A DNA stretch of 64,000 nucleotides from an uncultured Clostridia bacterium (GCA_949949035.1 CATLHJ010000002.1:1-64000), one strand, 5' to 3'; shown: positions 25,712 to 36,164, numbered from the stretch's first letter. Translations and numbers: made by a program. Notes: generated from the sequence alone by a model not told the origin.

Positions 25712-27709
25712 ATGATGAAGAAAGTGGGGAAGTGGGCAGCCATTATTATTGGCGGTTTGTTGCTATTGGCCATTGTGTTGCTGATTGCTGCTAATTTAGT
25801 GGCTGGGCGCAGTATTTTGAGTTTTGCGGGGATTAACCATCCCATTTTCCAATACGGGATGTTGTTGATCCCGTTGTTAGTCTTGGCCTTTGTCTTATTC
25901 AAATTTTTTGATGTGGATGGTAAAGGTAAGAGCAAAGCGGGTAAGGTGTCGCAATTTTATTCTAACCGTTGGATGACGCCCAGCGAGCGCGACAAAACCT
26001 ATTTGTATACTCGCGCGTCGCAGTTAAAGTCCATGAATAAGACGGGGCCGTTAGCACGTTTTGAAGCGATTGGTAGTGATATTCACATCAATATGATTCC
26101 TAAAGACTACCACAGTATCATTTTAGGTACAACCGGCGCTAATAAAACCCAAGGTTACGTTTTTCCGTACATTTATACCTTGGGCTTTTCTAACGTCAAG
26201 CCGAATTTGGTAATTACTGACCCCAAGGGAGAAATTTATAACACCATGGCGGAAACCTTGCGTCAACAAGGCTACGACGTGCAAGTATTTAATTTGAGTG
26301 AACCGGCACGTAGTTCGCGTTGGAACCCATTTGAGAATGCGTGGGATATGTTTCAACGTGCGCAACACATCGAACGCGAAATTAAACGTTATGCTAACGC
26401 TGATCCGGCCAAAATGGGTTTGCGGGTGGTGGCGTCCAGTTACCCACCAGAATGGTACGCGTTTAACGGCATTGCGTTCCCCAATAAAGAAATGGCGGAA
26501 AACGAAATGCGTACCTTCAAACAACAACTAATTTCCGACGCAGAAACCGACATTAAAGATATTTGTGCCGCGATTTGCCCGATTGAAAACGAAAAGGATC
26601 CCAGTTGGGAGCAGGGCGCCCGAGACTTAATTCAAGGTACCGCGTTAGCGATGCTGGAAGACAGTTTGAACCCCAGTTTGGGTATGACTCGTGAAAAATT
26701 TAACTTCTACAATATTTTCAAAATTTTGTCGTTAAGGGATAACGACCCGCAAGCCATGTTCAAAACCATTAAGAACTACTTTGAGGGGCGTGATAAATTG
26801 TCGGCGGCGGCGTCTTTGGCACAAACGGTTACCGCCAATGCGGAAAATACGATGCGTAATTTCTTCGGTGTGGCTACGCAAAAATTGTCCATGTTTAACG
26901 ACAAAGGTATTTGCTATATCACTAGCGGCACCGATATTCATTTTGAAGATTTCACTAAGAAGCCAACGGCGTTCTTCTTAATTATTCCTGACCAAATCAA
27001 AGTACGTCATCCGCTGGCAACCTTGTGTGTTTCGCAACTGTATAAGGCACTGGTCGCAGCGGCCAATCAACGCGGTGGCAAGTTGCCGTGGCCGACCTAC
27101 TTTGTCTTGGATGAATTTGGTAACATGCCGAAAATTAACGACTTTGCCACCATTGTAACCGTTGCTCGTTCGCGCCGTATTTTCTTAACTTTGGTTCTGC
27201 AAGATTACAAGCAGTTGGAAACAATCTATGGGCAGGAAAACGCGGTCACCATTCGTAACAACTGTAACCACCAAGTGTTCATTGGGGTTAACGATATGGA
27301 TACGCGTAAAATGTTTTCGGATTTGATGGGTGATATGGAAGTCACTACCGAAAGTAAAAGTGTCAGTCGCAATACCGGGAAAGCCGCCGAAAACGATAAA
27401 AATGGGGGCAGTGAATCAACCAGCACTAATACCGCCAGTCGTCCGCTGTTGCCACCTAACGAATTGTTGGATATGGTACCGGGCACGATTTATATTTACT
27501 GTTTCGGCTTTCACCCGTTAAAAAGTAAAGTGACCTTGTTCTATGAATGCATTAACAAGGGGTTAATTAAATTGGTGCCCACGCCTGATGTTTACGTACC
27601 GGGTAAGTTTTTTGATGAAGCCGCCGTTTATTATGATATCCGTCGCCGTAACGACATCGTAATTCGACGCATGGATACAATGCAAAAGAAAGATTTGTTT
27701 GAATGGTAA
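25712..27709 (+). CDS. Orphan VirD4/TraG-type coupling ATPase
   Basis: A 665-residue protein with two N-terminal membrane helices (about residues 7-27 and 45-62) and a hexameric ATPase domain of type IV secretion coupling proteins (VirD4, TraG). Such proteins recognise DNA-protein or protein substrates and feed them into a secretion channel. Conserved motifs are LVITDPKGEIYNTM, RWNPFENAWD, Walker B YFVLDEFGNMPKI, FLTLVLQDYKQL and RPLLPPNELLDMVPG. Walker A is GTTGANKT, with Asn where the last Gly (GxGKT) is expected. No relaxase or other type IV secretion gene lies in the window, so this is either an isolated component or serves a distant system. The start is ATG 25712; TAAACT (25699-25704) is 7 bases upstream. 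Confidence 0.85.
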   Translation: MMKKVGKWAAIIIGGLLLLAIVLLIAANLVAGRSILSFAGINHPIFQYGMLLIPLLVLAFVLFKFFDVDGKGKSKAGKVSQFYSNRWMTPSERDKTYLYTRASQLKSMNKTGPLARFEAIGSDIHINMIPKDYHSIILGTTGANKTQGYVFPYIYTLGFSNVKPNLVITDPKGEIYNTMAETLRQQGYDVQVFNLSEPARSSRWNPFENAWDMFQRAQHIEREIKRYANADPAKMGLRVVASSYPPEWYAFNGIAFPNKEMAENEMRTFKQQLISDAETDIKDICAAICPIENEKDPSWEQGARDLIQGTALAMLEDSLNPSLGMTREKFNFYNIFKILSLRDNDPQAMFKTIKNYFEGRDKLSAAASLAQTVTANAENTMRNFFGVATQKLSMFNDKGICYITSGTDIHFEDFTKKPTAFFLIIPDQIKVRHPLATLCVSQLYKALVAAANQRGGKLPWPTYFVLDEFGNMPKINDFATIVTVARSRRIFLTLVLQDYKQLETIYGQENAVTIRNNCNHQVFIGVNDMDTRKMFSDLMGDMEVTTESKSVSRNTGKAAENDKNGGSESTSTNTASRPLLPPNELLDMVPGTIYIYCFGFHPLKSKVTLFYECINKGLIKLVPTPDVYVPGKFFDEAAVYYDIRRRNDIVIRRMDTMQKKDLFEW

Positions 27710-27724
27710 GCTGTACGCATTTTG

Positions 27725-27753
27725 TTGACGATATCAAATATTAAAATTATAAT
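27725..27753 (+). promoter_or_regulatory. Strong promoter of the 2,495-residue surface protein
   Basis: TTGACG (27725-27730), a 17-base spacer and TATAAT (27748-27753). The start would be near 27760, leaving a leader of about 20 bases with a G-rich ribosome site (GGGGG, 27770-27774) before ATG 27780. Confidence 0.85.
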
Positions 27754-27779
27754 TTAACCATACTATGTTGGGGGAACGA

Positions 27780-30700
27780 ATGAAATTCGGGCGGGGCAGA
27801 GTTATTGCTGTCGCACTGTTGAGTACGGTGCTGGCTTTGCTGTTATCCAGTTTCGGCTTTTTATTAGGATTTAGCCGCTTGAACACTCGGGCTGATGATG
27901 ATATTTACGATCCTACACATATTCCAACGTTTGACGAGTCTTACGTTTTTGAACCAATTACCACGGCGGGGCAAGTCGTACTGGGACAAAATCAAAGTTT
28001 AACCAGTACCTTTGCGCTACGTGACGAAAATTACCGTCGTGATAGCATCAGCGCGTTGTTTAACGCTACACAGAAACAAGGATTCAGTTCTTTGCAGACT
28101 AAACGTAATCGCCAGCCGTACGCTTTGTTCACTGATGCTGATTTGCAAAGCATGGTTAACGGCATGACAGTGAATGATTATGGCGTTGAATACGAGGATA
28201 ATAACAAGGACGGTATTTTTAATTATACCGACTATAATGGTAACAAACAATTTGATTTAGGCGAAGATGATCAATTGGATAAATTCGTGGCTAATTGTTT
28301 ACAAACGCCCATCGTGATGTTGGATACGGAGAATGTCGACCAAGTGGTGGTTTTGGAGTTATTAAATTTACCCTTGCCTCCTACTATTCAAAAGATGACC
28401 CACAACGGGGAAACCTTGCCTACCAAAAATATTATCTTGGGGCAAGGGCAAGATGCCGATTATGTTTATGGTGGCGTGCGTCAAGAAACAATGACGCAAG
28501 AAGAAGTGGCGGCCGAGAACGAACGCCGTCAAAAAGCAATCGCGGCGCAAAACGCAGCGGCTGGCTTAACCGAAGGCATGGAGGGGTGGATTGACCCGTA
28601 CAGTCAGGATTTGGACTACAATAGTATTGCCCAAGCCGGCGCCTATGAAACTATCGGGGCGATGGCTGTTTGTACTTCGGGGGGTAATTGTAGTTTGCGT
28701 GGTGTTTTTAACGAAGAAGGGCTCTACGAGTTTGCTTTTGAATTAGGAATTCCCAGCGCTAACGGTACCACCAAGACTGTTGAGTTGGCTTTTTCGTTTT
28801 ATTTGGTTGCCAAAGCGCATTACGCCGTTTTTCCCAGTTTCCCTGCTGAAAATCGGGCAGCCGGCGACGGGAACGTTTACAATTACTCGTTTGGTGGCAC
28901 TTACCCAATGGTTAGTTATTCGGAAAATTATTTTGACGTCGCGATTACCAGTACCGAAAAACCAAACGTCAGCACCGAGTTGTCGGGTAACACGCAACTG
29001 CAATTTTACGCGATTGGCGAATACGTAATGACCAGCCATTTGAAATATCGCTACTTCAATCCCCAAACTGGTAAATATCGGGAATTGCGGTTACTGCGGT
29101 ACCGTCCCAATGTCAGCACGTTGAACATCCGTGGTTTCCAAGCCTACTATGGCGGACAGCATCAGAAGCCAGAATACAACGGCCCTTTACCATTTTATAA
29201 TACTACCGACAGTTCAATTAACAGTAACATTACGCCATGGGTTACCAGTAACGGATATAACTCGACCAATAAAAATCCCGATGTCAGTGACGCCATGCAG
29301 TATGCCCAACAACTAACGGACATTGTGGACCGTGAAGGCTTAACGCCCTTGCGTACCAATTTCCCGCCCGTTAAAATTATTGGTAATGTTAACCATGCTT
29401 CGGGAGCAGGACTGGACGGTACTATGACTCGTCTATCAACCGTTAGTTTTCAGGGAGTTGCGGACGCTACTTGGAACGAACCGACCACCTTTGAGCCGGG
29501 GCAGCCATTTACCGACGCGGGGCGTTATTTGATAATCGTTTATTTCTGGGTCAATAAAACATTGTGCCAACAAACTTTTTATTTTGAAATCAGTAATGCT
29601 TTGGCGATACAATTTGCGGTAACCGATGGTGATGGCTACAACATTTTTTCCTACGATCAGTTAGTTCGCGATCAAAAGTACCAAGGTCAAGAGATTACAA
29701 TTATGTATAACGGTATGCCGCAACTTGGTGAGTTTGAAGTTCCGCCAACCTTGACTTTGGAGCGTGCGTCGTTAAGTGATGTCCGTCATTTTACTGACAT
29801 TACTAACGAAACCAAACCCGCGGAAGACGGGGCGTTTAATTTCCGTTTGCTGCCGGCTTGTTACCGACTAAAGGTTACCTATGGTGCTTACGGGCAGACG
29901 ACTACCGTTATCGAGTTGGTTGTAGACGATACCGAGGCCAATGATATCACCACTACGTCCAATTTTAAGCAAACGGGTATTGCTGATTTACCCACCAATA
30001 CCGCCATTTGGGGCGCGGGTGAAATCGCGTTATCGTGGGCCAAGAAGGATAGTGGTATTGGCTTTCACAACGTTAAAGTTGATTATTATCGTACTTTGAT
30101 TGAAAACCCCTTGACAGATCCTAACGCCAACATCAACTATACTAATTACAACGCGAATAACACTAAACTTTTCTCCGCAACCGTGTTTGATACAGAGCGT
30201 ACTGCCAGCAATAATTTTACGCCGGTGCTGACGGATGACCGATGGTGTTTGACGGAAACCTTCAAGCAGGCGGGGTTATATAAACTTACCATCGAGGATG
30301 ATGTGGGTAATGAAACCCAATACTTGTTAATCATTGATCAGGCCAAACCGTCTTTTGTGCAGGACTCAAAAGAGCCTAATAAATCGGCCAACATAGTGGA
30401 TTTTGGTGATGACGGTGTACGGGTTGGTTTTGGACGCCAGAAATTGGTGAAAGCCTTGAGCGGTGATTTGTTTACTGGTTGGAAACAATTTGACGCCTTG
30501 CGTGAACGTAATATCATCATTACGGATAGTAACAGCAAGGCTTTGGCGGTACCGATTGCCAAGGTAGAAATGAACATTAACGGTGGTGCTTTCCAAAGTT
30601 TGAGTCGGGCCGATCTTGAACGCGGTTATGTTACCCTTTACGATGATGATACCTATTATTTTCGCGTGACGGACGTTTTGGGTAATCTCAGCGAATATTA

Positions 30701-33700
30701 CATTATTTTGACTCACGACCAAAGTTTGGGCATGATTTATGCCGAAGATAGTGCCCAAAATTTTGCTAGCGACCAAGGATACGTTGATGCTGACCCTAAT
30801 TTGAGCACCAGCATCGTTACCGCCAAGGGGGGAATGACTAACCGTAATTACGTGACTTTCTCGTTCCAACAAGTGGAAAAAACCGCCAGTTATTTTCGGG
30901 TAAAAAACATAAAAATGGAATATTATCCGTTTACTTTTGACACAAAGTCACGTAATTATCCTTTTGCAGCCAGTCCCGTTAATTATTTGAAACACCAAGA
31001 TAATAATGGCATTATTTACGCGACACACGACGAAGATAGTGGTAGCACCGACAACGAACCGGCGCAAGCGTACCGGTTAGCATTATATAACAAAGGCGAA
31101 ACCACCCGTCGCGGTCTGTACATCATTACCCGCACGTATTACAGCAGTCAGGGAACCGATGATTATACCCGTGCCTATTATTTTATTGTTGATGATCAAC
31201 CATTATTGCATTATGAACCCGAAGTTTACCAAACCGATTTACGCATTCGTTTTGGTGCAGATGACAAGATTGCCTACGCCGCCGATTTTGATTATTTCAA
31301 TTACGAATTGCGCAGTAATCGGGCTGCCGAAATTGCGGGTTTTGTCAGCAAGTACAATGGTACAACGCGCTACTTGGGGTACGACTTCCCGTCGTTAATT
31401 CCCCGATTCAGTTACATCAACAACGGTCAAACCACTAACTTGGGTGAGGGCAGTATCTATGAGATTATTGGTAACGAACAGACGGGCGACGTAACTTTCA
31501 AATTGATTGTGGCCGATAACGCCCGTAATTTCCCCGCCATATTGAATCAAGGCAATGTTACCGAAATAATTCCCGAAGGCAAAATTACCAGTGCGAATTA
31601 CAGCGAACTTTCTTTGGTGTTGGATACTGGCTACGGGACGAAGGCCAAGTTAATTAAGAACAGTAATTATGACGCACCAATTAGCACTACCCAAATGGAA
31701 TACCAAAAAGACACCTGTGTTTACACCTATGTAGTCGACCCAGATGATTTATCGGCACTAACTTTTGAATTTGAAAGTGACCCGCGTGGTTTCTATGCGG
31801 ATATTGACTTTCCCGCTACCGACGATAGTTGGGCGACCACGGGCTTTAGTCGTACGTTTACGATTGCTCCCGAAATTGATGGTACTACCTACCGTTACGA
31901 CATTTATGATACTTTCCTTAATGGCGTCAGCGTTAACAGCGGGTACAGTATTCGGGTTTCTTTGATTACCAAAGACAACCAACAAACTGACTATAATATT
32001 TTATTCGATTTGGATACTGGGGAACCGACTTATAATTTACAACGCATTATTCAACAAGACAACTTGGCCAAGGATTTGGAGGAATTACCCGATGGTTACA
32101 TATACGGGTTGAGTACTGATTTTGTTTTCACTGCTGACCAATCCGAAAATCGTTATTTGGATACTAAAGAAATTTCTTACCGCGAAGTTAATTATCAAGG
32201 CGAGGGGTCTTTAACCAAAACTATTTTCCGTTTGGCTGACGGACGCCCGTTTGCCGATTTGGTTGGTTTACGTGATAACGAAATGAAATACTATTGGATT
32301 ACGGAAACCGATTACGCAGGACACGTTGCCGATTACATTGTGCAAATACAAGGCGAAAAATATAAGGGCGACATCACGTACGTGGGGGCGTTCCCTGATA
32401 AAAGTACTGACGATAACACCGTTTTAGGTATTGAGATGCGTGTATCCACCGCCAGTGCGCATCAATTCTACTTGAACAACAAATCGTTCAAATTTGTCAA
32501 CGATGACGAATACTACGCGGTTTATTGTGGTACTGCTCAATGGTATTTGAACGGCAAGGCCGGTACGGGCGCCAGCAGTGAAGCCGAATTGGTGTCGGTC
32601 TTGAACGAATGGATTAACGACGCTACCGAACGTGGCGAACGATGCCGTTATCTGTTGTATGACCGTATGGGTGACCCCAAGGTTTTTGCTTGCTATAATT
32701 TGCGTGAAGATGCCGCAACCTTGCAGTTGGAAGCCTATAACCTAATTCCCAATTCCGTAGTCGCCAGTCCCGTTTGTCTGCAAACTATTAACTATGACCA
32801 GTTGCCCCTGATCTTAAAAGATCCAGCGTTGGCCGAATTTTACCAAATGGAAATCATTGATGTGGCGACCCAAAAACCGTTAGACAACATGGCCTTTATT
32901 TTAGGCTTAACTACGCTCTACAATATTCGTCAAGGACAAGAGTTAATCATTAAGGTTACCGACCCTTTTGAACGGGTCAGCATCACCGAATATCACGGGC
33001 AAGATGAAGTCGGGTTGCGCTTTGTTCCGTATGGTAATACGGTTGATCTTGATCAGGTAACTTACGTTGGTGACAGTCGCGGAGTACAATTTTCGTTCTT
33101 GCGTACCGTTTATTCTATCAATGTTTATAATGACGAAACGGGAGCGTTAATTACCAATTTGCCGACTTTTATTCAAGGCGATAAAGTTACTTATACTTTC
33201 ACGCCGTCGTCACTGCGCGCGGATACCAGCCGTTACCGTATTGAAGCCATCGGGCGTTCCAGTCACGCCGTTTTGTATGAAAAAATCTTTGCTTTTGATA
33301 CTCGTTTACCGCAAGTAATTTGGACCAATACCAGTGATCAGCAGATTGCGGTTAATAATAATACCTTTACGGGAACAGTTAATATGCGGGTAGTGCCCGA
33401 TGATTTGTCGCGTTTCGCGGCAACTATTTCTTACCAACGTACTGTAAACGGAGCAGTGGAGCGGGTGACTTTGCCGAGCGGAACCAGAACTTACCAATTT
33501 GACCAAATCGGTGACTATACAGTTACACTTCGCAGCCAAATTTGGGCCAGCGTGACCTACACTTTCAAAATTGCGAATATCAGTGACACATTGGTCAATG
33601 TTTTTGACGACAATCAATTATTAACCCCCAGTGCCAGCCGGTATGCTTATCAAGATAAGGTAATCGATAATTATATTTTCACGATGGAAACTCGTTTGAA

Positions 33701-35267
33701 CGATTTAGGCGAAGAAGAGTTGTTGGACTTGACTCACTATGACGCCCACGGGTTGCAGTTGGTTCCGGCCGAAAGCAGCAACCGCCAATTAGTTTGGTAT
33801 AACGAAAAACAAGCCTATCAAGATTATGACCGCCAAAATAATACCTTGGTTTGGCGTTTTGCTGTGCCGGCGGGTGAAGACGAATTTGGCCGTGCGATCT
33901 ACGTTAACGATTTATACTTGGCTACCACGGGGGTACCGCGTACCGACTTAAATGGTGACAATAAAATTCGGTTGGTCATTAACGAAGATACTCCGTTAGA
34001 ACCCTTTTACGTTACCAGCCAAGTTTTGACTTTGGATAATTTGCCGAAAACAGGCTTCAAATTGCGCTTGAACGGCAGTCAAACCTTGGATACCGCCGCC
34101 AATAATTATGCGCCATGTTACACTTATCAAGGTAATTTGGTTTTAATTGATTGTTACCGCAATGGCCAATTGATAAAAACTTTAGCCCATGATGAAACTT
34201 TTACTTTAACGGCTGCCGATGCTGGTTATTACCAATTCCGTGTTCGTGACATGGTGGGGAATACGTTACTGTTTGGTAGCGGTGCCGAGCAGCAAGATTA
34301 TTATGCGGTAGTGGTCTTAACCAAACCGATGGTGGTGATTAATAATAGCGAACCCGTTAAGCATATGGTTTACAATGACCGTGTTGAATTCAAAATTATT
34401 GACGATGCTGATGAATTGTTGCGTGCCGAATACGGCAGCGAATTCTTTGAACAAAACTTCAAAATTGCCAGTTTGGAAGTAACCTGCAATGGTGAACCGG
34501 TGGACATCAATTTGCAATATAATCCTACCAGTTTCGTGTGGACGGAAAAAGGCACTTACCTGATTAGATTGAAATATCAAATTGGTGAAAATTTACAGCA
34601 GACCATCGAAGATCAATACGAATTTGAAATTCTCCCCAGTCGTACCGCGATGCTTAATTGGAGCATGAACGTTTACCCTGACTTGCAAATTTTGTCAATT
34701 CGCCGCAACAACTATTTAATTCGCGACTTCGGTGAACCGGCAGTCGGTGAGGCGTTGCATTTTGCTGCCGACGAAAACCCTGGCAGTTACGAAATAACTT
34801 TACAAAGTTATAACTCTCTGATTGGGTATCAGACCCATACAGTTAAATTCAATATTGATTACAAAAACAGTCATTCTGTTAACTACTTTTGGTTGGATAC
34901 GGCCAGCGGTTTAGCAACTACTGCGTCAGTTACATTGACTTACCAACCGAAAATGCTTTATTACGCACGGGGTGAGTGTACCGTTGTTTTGTACAAAGAT
35001 TTCAACGTAGTTGAGCAACAAGATATTACTGCCAGTTCGGTAGCCGAAATGGATCTTGACCATTTGGAAACTTTGTACGCCAGCGAAGTCGGAATGTATA
35101 CGGTACAAGTTTTTGATGTCGAAGGTGATGTTGTCTATGCCGACAGTTGGACGATTGAGGCAAATCAAAGTTCAGTGGGTTATATTATTACCGCGGTCGT
35201 GGCCGGCATTGCGGGGATTGGCATAATTATCTTTATCCGTTTGCGACATAAGATGAAAGTTAAATAA
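27780..35267 (+). CDS. Giant surface protein with Ig-like repeats and C-terminal membrane anchor
   Basis: A 2,495-residue secreted protein. An N-terminal signal segment ends near RADDD, a pattern shared with other surface proteins here. Two tandem calcium-type loops follow near residues 140-165 (DNNKDGIFN, DYNGNKQFD). The body contains repeated Ig-like units recognised by IEDDVGNETQYLLIID, VTDVLGNLSEYYIIL, ETDYAGHVADYIV and VRDMVGNTLLF. The end is a membrane helix (about 2465-2487) and a basic tail RLRHKMKVK, with no LPXTG. I choose ATG 27780 for its ribosome site (GGGGGAACGA); ATG 27765 is an alternative. The likely role is adhesion or surface shielding. Its stop overlaps the opposing Rho-like gene by 8 bases. 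Confidence 0.83.
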   Translation: MKFGRGRVIAVALLSTVLALLLSSFGFLLGFSRLNTRADDDIYDPTHIPTFDESYVFEPITTAGQVVLGQNQSLTSTFALRDENYRRDSISALFNATQKQGFSSLQTKRNRQPYALFTDADLQSMVNGMTVNDYGVEYEDNNKDGIFNYTDYNGNKQFDLGEDDQLDKFVANCLQTPIVMLDTENVDQVVVLELLNLPLPPTIQKMTHNGETLPTKNIILGQGQDADYVYGGVRQETMTQEEVAAENERRQKAIAAQNAAAGLTEGMEGWIDPYSQDLDYNSIAQAGAYETIGAMAVCTSGGNCSLRGVFNEEGLYEFAFELGIPSANGTTKTVELAFSFYLVAKAHYAVFPSFPAENRAAGDGNVYNYSFGGTYPMVSYSENYFDVAITSTEKPNVSTELSGNTQLQFYAIGEYVMTSHLKYRYFNPQTGKYRELRLLRYRPNVSTLNIRGFQAYYGGQHQKPEYNGPLPFYNTTDSSINSNITPWVTSNGYNSTNKNPDVSDAMQYAQQLTDIVDREGLTPLRTNFPPVKIIGNVNHASGAGLDGTMTRLSTVSFQGVADATWNEPTTFEPGQPFTDAGRYLIIVYFWVNKTLCQQTFYFEISNALAIQFAVTDGDGYNIFSYDQLVRDQKYQGQEITIMYNGMPQLGEFEVPPTLTLERASLSDVRHFTDITNETKPAEDGAFNFRLLPACYRLKVTYGAYGQTTTVIELVVDDTEANDITTTSNFKQTGIADLPTNTAIWGAGEIALSWAKKDSGIGFHNVKVDYYRTLIENPLTDPNANINYTNYNANNTKLFSATVFDTERTASNNFTPVLTDDRWCLTETFKQAGLYKLTIEDDVGNETQYLLIIDQAKPSFVQDSKEPNKSANIVDFGDDGVRVGFGRQKLVKALSGDLFTGWKQFDALRERNIIITDSNSKALAVPIAKVEMNINGGAFQSLSRADLERGYVTLYDDDTYYFRVTDVLGNLSEYYIILTHDQSLGMIYAEDSAQNFASDQGYVDADPNLSTSIVTAKGGMTNRNYVTFSFQQVEKTASYFRVKNIKMEYYPFTFDTKSRNYPFAASPVNYLKHQDNNGIIYATHDEDSGSTDNEPAQAYRLALYNKGETTRRGLYIITRTYYSSQGTDDYTRAYYFIVDDQPLLHYEPEVYQTDLRIRFGADDKIAYAADFDYFNYELRSNRAAEIAGFVSKYNGTTRYLGYDFPSLIPRFSYINNGQTTNLGEGSIYEIIGNEQTGDVTFKLIVADNARNFPAILNQGNVTEIIPEGKITSANYSELSLVLDTGYGTKAKLIKNSNYDAPISTTQMEYQKDTCVYTYVVDPDDLSALTFEFESDPRGFYADIDFPATDDSWATTGFSRTFTIAPEIDGTTYRYDIYDTFLNGVSVNSGYSIRVSLITKDNQQTDYNILFDLDTGEPTYNLQRIIQQDNLAKDLEELPDGYIYGLSTDFVFTADQSENRYLDTKEISYREVNYQGEGSLTKTIFRLADGRPFADLVGLRDNEMKYYWITETDYAGHVADYIVQIQGEKYKGDITYVGAFPDKSTDDNTVLGIEMRVSTASAHQFYLNNKSFKFVNDDEYYAVYCGTAQWYLNGKAGTGASSEAELVSVLNEWINDATERGERCRYLLYDRMGDPKVFACYNLREDAATLQLEAYNLIPNSVVASPVCLQTINYDQLPLILKDPALAEFYQMEIIDVATQKPLDNMAFILGLTTLYNIRQGQELIIKVTDPFERVSITEYHGQDEVGLRFVPYGNTVDLDQVTYVGDSRGVQFSFLRTVYSINVYNDETGALITNLPTFIQGDKVTYTFTPSSLRADTSRYRIEAIGRSSHAVLYEKIFAFDTRLPQVIWTNTSDQQIAVNNNTFTGTVNMRVVPDDLSRFAATISYQRTVNGAVERVTLPSGTRTYQFDQIGDYTVTLRSQIWASVTYTFKIANISDTLVNVFDDNQLLTPSASRYAYQDKVIDNYIFTMETRLNDLGEEELLDLTHYDAHGLQLVPAESSNRQLVWYNEKQAYQDYDRQNNTLVWRFAVPAGEDEFGRAIYVNDLYLATTGVPRTDLNGDNKIRLVINEDTPLEPFYVTSQVLTLDNLPKTGFKLRLNGSQTLDTAANNYAPCYTYQGNLVLIDCYRNGQLIKTLAHDETFTLTAADAGYYQFRVRDMVGNTLLFGSGAEQQDYYAVVVLTKPMVVINNSEPVKHMVYNDRVEFKIIDDADELLRAEYGSEFFEQNFKIASLEVTCNGEPVDINLQYNPTSFVWTEKGTYLIRLKYQIGENLQQTIEDQYEFEILPSRTAMLNWSMNVYPDLQILSIRRNNYLIRDFGEPAVGEALHFAADENPGSYEITLQSYNSLIGYQTHTVKFNIDYKNSHSVNYFWLDTASGLATTASVTLTYQPKMLYYARGECTVVLYKDFNVVEQQDITASSVAEMDLDHLETLYASEVGMYTVQVFDVEGDVVYADSWTIEANQSSVGYIITAVVAGIAGIGIIIFIRLRHKMKVK

Positions 35268-36120
35268 TTTTGTCAAACAACTGGTGAAAGCGGTCCGTGA
35301 TGTATTTTTGTGGCTCGGAAATGCCAGGACGGTGCAGACCCAAAATTGTTAGGCTACCACCGCTGGATAAGCAACTGCTGCTACAAAGTAAACTTTCTAA
35401 ATCGGTAGCCGCGGCCACGGAAACATGTTTCGGGTCAATTGCGCCAAATTTCTGCATGCAGTTATTGAACACGGTAAACATTTTGTCTAAACTATCAACC
35501 AACACGACCACTTGCTTGCCGCAACTGGCCAGTTCTTTGGCTTGAAAGAAGGCTAATAGACAAGTGGTCAATTTGTCACGACTGGTTTGGGTGGTCTTGG
35601 TTAAGTACAGATGTTGGTACTCCGCTAAACTTTCGGCGCGGCCATCAAAAGACAAAACAATGGGAATGACATCGTTCGGTAATTTGGCAGCCAGTTCGGC
35701 TAATCGTTTAATGTTGTTACTGTGGTCGTCCATAGTAATCAAAGCGGTGGTGCCATAATCAATTTGGTGACCAATTAGTTGGTAAGTTTGAGTACTGGGT
35801 ACCGCAGTCACATCGTCGTAGGCGACTTTGGTCACTTGCGCAATATTGGTTACCATGTAATGGTCGTAGCGCATCTCAAAGCCAACGTTAGCCCGAATCC
35901 GGTCACCGGTTTGTAAGTGATAATGTTCAATAAAGTCAACCGCGATAAAATACGGTATACAATCGTCCGTAATAAAAATCGCGTTGCCGGTAGCCAAGGT
36001 ATGGACATAACCCGTCATTTCTTCGCCTGCCGGTGCGTTAAGAATACTGCGGGCGTAATTGTCGTTTAGGCCCGTGATTACTTCGTCAAAAACACATGAC
36101 ATATTCGGTAACAAAAGCAT
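35260..36120 (-). CDS. Rho-like protein without a P-loop (probable pseudo-enzyme)
   Basis: The 286-residue sequence follows transcription terminator Rho in outline but lacks its key motifs. A cold-shock-like part comes first (GYVHTLATGNAIFIT, LQTGDRIRANVGFE). Where Rho has its Walker A, this protein reads ITMDDHSNNIKRLAEL, with no GKT. The region after it (VIPIVLSFDGRAES) matches Rho's LIDERPEE segment, and QVVVLVDSLDKMFTVFNN matches Rho's LLDSITRLARAYN. It ends with GGSLTILGLHRPG, like Rho's GGSLTIIATA. The product is also shorter than Rho (about 420). It could be a Rho-binding regulator or a separate RNA-binding protein. It has its own promoter, TTGACG/TAAACT, 7 bases before the ATG. Confidence 0.62.
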   Translation of the reverse strand: MLLLPNMSCVFDEVITGLNDNYARSILNAPAGEEMTGYVHTLATGNAIFITDDCIPYFIAVDFIEHYHLQTGDRIRANVGFEMRYDHYMVTNIAQVTKVAYDDVTAVPSTQTYQLIGHQIDYGTTALITMDDHSNNIKRLAELAAKLPNDVIPIVLSFDGRAESLAEYQHLYLTKTTQTSRDKLTTCLLAFFQAKELASCGKQVVVLVDSLDKMFTVFNNCMQKFGAIDPKHVSVAAATDLESLLCSSSCLSSGGSLTILGLHRPGISEPQKYITDRFHQLFDKII

Positions 36121-36127
36121 AGTTGGT

Positions 36128-36157
36128 AGTTTAATCGATAAAAAACGATAACGTCAA
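36128..36157 (-). promoter_or_regulatory. Promoter of the Rho-like gene
   Basis: On the minus strand: TTGACG (36152-36157), an 18-base spacer and TAAACT (36128-36133), 7 bases before the ATG at 36120. Confidence 0.7.
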
Positions 36158-36164
36158 ACGTTGA

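Noticed and set aside
25712-27709. Possible integrative conjugative element around the VirD4-like gene
   Set aside because: No integrase, relaxase, VirB4, direct-repeat ends or tRNA junction is visible nearby, so only an orphan gene is called.
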